From Stentor coeruleus (Eukaryota; Ciliophora; Heterotrichea; Heterotrichida; Stentoridae), in contig MPUH01000633.1 of NCBI GenBank assembly GCA_001970955.1, positions 1 to 42,415 on the forward strand: a DNA stretch of 42,415 bases, written 5' to 3'. Of the stretch, positions 40,763 through 42,415 are shown piece after piece. The position numbers were made by a program, and so were the translations under genes. The notes beneath the pieces are model-generated. The model made no database searches. It worked only from the letters and a program-made list of their open reading frames with translations, and was not told where the DNA came from. Each line of letters begins with the position of its first letter. Within the stretch, counting starts at the first letter, position 1.

Positions 40763-41947
40763 ATGGGAAATACTTGCTGTTTAGGTAGAAGCCATCCCCA
40801 ACAAAGTAGGCTTCCAGATGTAAAGCCTTCAGTCAAAGAAAGTCATTCCAAAAGTGCTAAAAACAAAAAAAAATCAACACCGAAACCCGCTAAGGTCTTG
40901 AAACAAGCTAAAACATTAGTAAAAAAACAAACCTGGCAAGAAGTTGCAGATTTCCAGCCTCAAAAGACTGTACATGTAATAGAAGACAGTTCTTTAAACT
41001 ACTCATCCTCCAACTCTTCATCAAAAAGTGAAGCTAAAAGGGAAATTAAAACCCTAAATTTCATGAGCAATCGTTCAGAACTCAATACAGGCTTAGATTA
41101 CTCTATAATCCAAGCAGAAAGCCTATCAAAATCCCAACAAAACCAAATCTCCTCCCTTCTTGACAGATACGCCGATATGGTCTCAGAAGATGATGAAGAA
41201 ATAGTTGATGGTTTAGGAAATATCATAATCCTCAATGATAAAAAAACTATATTAATAACAACTCAAGCACTTTATATACTAAATCCAGATGATTATTCTA
41301 TAGTTGATAAAAGAATTATCTTAGAAGAACTCACATTATTAATCTTCAACAAAAATAAAAACCAAATCCTTATTGAACTCAAATCAGAATACTTACAAAA
41401 TCTTATTTTCCAATGTGATATATTACAAGATATATTAAGATCTATACAACAAGTAAATTTTGAAGCTTTTGCTCAGTATATTCCTTGGATTTATGATAAT
41501 AAAATTGAAGAACTTTATGATTTGATTAATGAAAAAGGAATATCGAAAGAAAATTTGTATACTAAAGATAAGTTGAATGTTTTTAAAGCTATTGCGGAAA
41601 ATGGGAATATTGGGGAGAATGTTTTGATTGTACAGAAAGCTAAGGATAAAATTGAAGATTATGCGGAGGAAATTGTGATTTTGATTAGTGAAATTGCCGT
41701 TTATATATTAGATGGAGGGTATGGGTTTAAGAAAAGGGTACTTTTTGCTAGTGTTGAGAAAATTGTTGTCAATAAAAAAGATAAGTTTTTTGTTTTTTAT
41801 TGTGTTGAAGGGGTTTATGTTTTTTGTATGGGGGAAGAAGGATTTGAAAGATGTTTGAATGTGTTGAGTAAGATGGATATTGGGAATATTAGGTATGAAG
41901 ATGTGAGGATTGAAGATGTGGAGAGGAGTCGTGAGATGAAGAATTAG
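40763..41947 (+). CDS. Predicted N-myristoylated protein with two TH1/PH-like domains, 394 aa
   Basis: The start MGNTCC is a strong N-myristoylation plus palmitoylation signal, so membrane anchoring is expected. Residues 10-130 are basic and Ser-rich, probably disordered. Two similar regions follow, about 150-235 (TILITTQALYIL, then YSIVDKRIILEELTLL) and about 275-370 (VILISEIAVYILDGGY, then KKRVLFASVEKIVVNKKDKF). This pattern of a tyrosine-containing strand, a basic-hydrophobic strand and a lysine/aspartate turn is like the class I myosin tail (TH1), which is PH-like and binds acidic lipids. No motor domain is present. The role could be a membrane-actin or phosphoinositide adaptor; that is inferred. 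Base use changes along the gene: the start is C-rich, while the last 500 nt is C-poor and G-rich. Confidence 0.7.
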   Translation: MGNTCCLGRSHPQQSRLPDVKPSVKESHSKSAKNKKKSTPKPAKVLKQAKTLVKKQTWQEVADFQPQKTVHVIEDSSLNYSSSNSSSKSEAKREIKTLNFMSNRSELNTGLDYSIIQAESLSKSQQNQISSLLDRYADMVSEDDEEIVDGLGNIIILNDKKTILITTQALYILNPDDYSIVDKRIILEELTLLIFNKNKNQILIELKSEYLQNLIFQCDILQDILRSIQQVNFEAFAQYIPWIYDNKIEELYDLINEKGISKENLYTKDKLNVFKAIAENGNIGENVLIVQKAKDKIEDYAEEIVILISEIAVYILDGGYGFKKRVLFASVEKIVVNKKDKFFVFYCVEGVYVFCMGEEGFERCLNVLSKMDIGNIRYEDVRIEDVERSREMKN

Positions 41948-42415
41948 AGTAGGGGAAGAGAAGAGGAGGTTTATGAAATTATTATGTTATTATTTGTAGT
42001 TAAGATGGTAAGATGATTTGAGGATTTTTGGATATTGGGAATTGTGTTTTGAGGTATAGGGTGTTATTTTGGATGTTAGATGCATATAGGAAATTATTTT
42101 TATATTGGGTTTTTTGCATAAATATATTAGGCTTTAGGGTGCTAAAGGTTTTTTAAGGTTTAAAGGTATTGGATATTATTATATATTAAAATAGGATCAA
42201 TGATATTTGTTAGTAATTATAGGGAATATAATAAAGTATTAAACTATTAGTTTAGTTAGGTGATAAATTAGATTGCATAATGGGTTGGCTATTTTAGTGG
42301 TGATTATCAATACAAAAATATTTCCAGCCTAGTTTGTTTACTAAGTTAAAATAAAAAATTGTAGGTTTTATTTAATGATTATTAGTAGTTTTAAATTAAC
42401 AAGGGCTGGACCATA
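41948..42415. other. 3' flank and right window edge, no gene recognised
   Basis: The first 120 bases or so (41941-42060) contain no C on the plus strand. The strand asymmetry fades by about 42250. A 7-bp inverted repeat, TCCAGCC at 42323-42329 and GGCTGGA at 42404-42410, lies near the edge. No complete ORF, RNA gene or telomere repeat is visible. Confidence 0.55.

Noticed and set aside
42368..42415. 3' end of a minus-strand gene at the right edge
   Set aside because: Sixteen codons (YGPALVNL and onwards) end in TAA, but another frame is equally open for a few codons and the tract is too short to support a gene.

Overview
This window looks like ciliate macronuclear DNA, most likely from Stentor coeruleus or a close heterotrich relative. 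It is AT-rich and densely packed with eukaryotic genes. I count 24 protein genes, with gaps from 12 to about 800 bases. Four introns are visible and each is exactly 15 nt, bounded by GT and AG. The standard genetic code fits: no TAA, TAG or TGA falls inside an accepted coding exon, and genes end TAG (12), TAA (11) or TGA (1). Tiny 15-16 nt introns with the standard code are the published hallmark of Stentor coeruleus; the species call is an inference from that. Axonemal, Rab-pathway and spindle-type genes fit a ciliate.

Layout. 1-5.9 kb: an unrecognised 649-aa protein, a CDPK-like kinase, a small protein weakly like an SRP54 M domain, and the snoRNP factor BCD1. 5.9-8.95 kb: a decayed gene remnant, a Rab7-like GTPase, a coiled-coil protein and a SHIPPO-repeat axonemal protein. 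9.2-12.4 kb: one large unrecognised gene split by an assembly artefact. 13.2-18.7 kb: a kelch/cysteine-rich membrane protein with one intron, two basic low-complexity proteins and a second decayed remnant. 18.75-26 kb: a 1002-aa TPR protein, TATDN1 with two introns, a TBC Rab-GAP, a C2H2 zinc finger protein and TFIIB. 26.2-30.9 kb: a tandem pair of chitin synthases. 31-36.4 kb: CFAP61 (radial-spoke base) and a small unknown. 36.8-42.4 kb: a DYRK kinase, a HAUS3/augmin-like gene with one intron, a small basic protein and a myristoylated protein with two TH1/PH-like domains.

Three isolated N bases (1958, 10762, 37814) each sit between two copies of the same 61-154 bp sequence. These are un-merged contig overlaps, not biology. 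Collapsing one copy restores a continuous reading frame in all three genes, and in one case joins two apparent genes into a single protein of about 1043 aa.

The genes do not form an operon or a single pathway. Loose themes are cilia (CFAP61, SHIPPO), Rab trafficking (Rab7-like, TBC), kinase signalling and cell-surface or cyst-wall synthesis (chitin synthases). I found no convincing novel multi-gene system. The items most worth a second look are the two intergenic coding-like relics interrupted mostly by TAR stops, the near absence of TGA stops, the strong alternating G/C strand asymmetry, the augmin candidate and the tandem chitin synthases. No tRNA, rRNA, CRISPR array, transposon or telomere was recognised.
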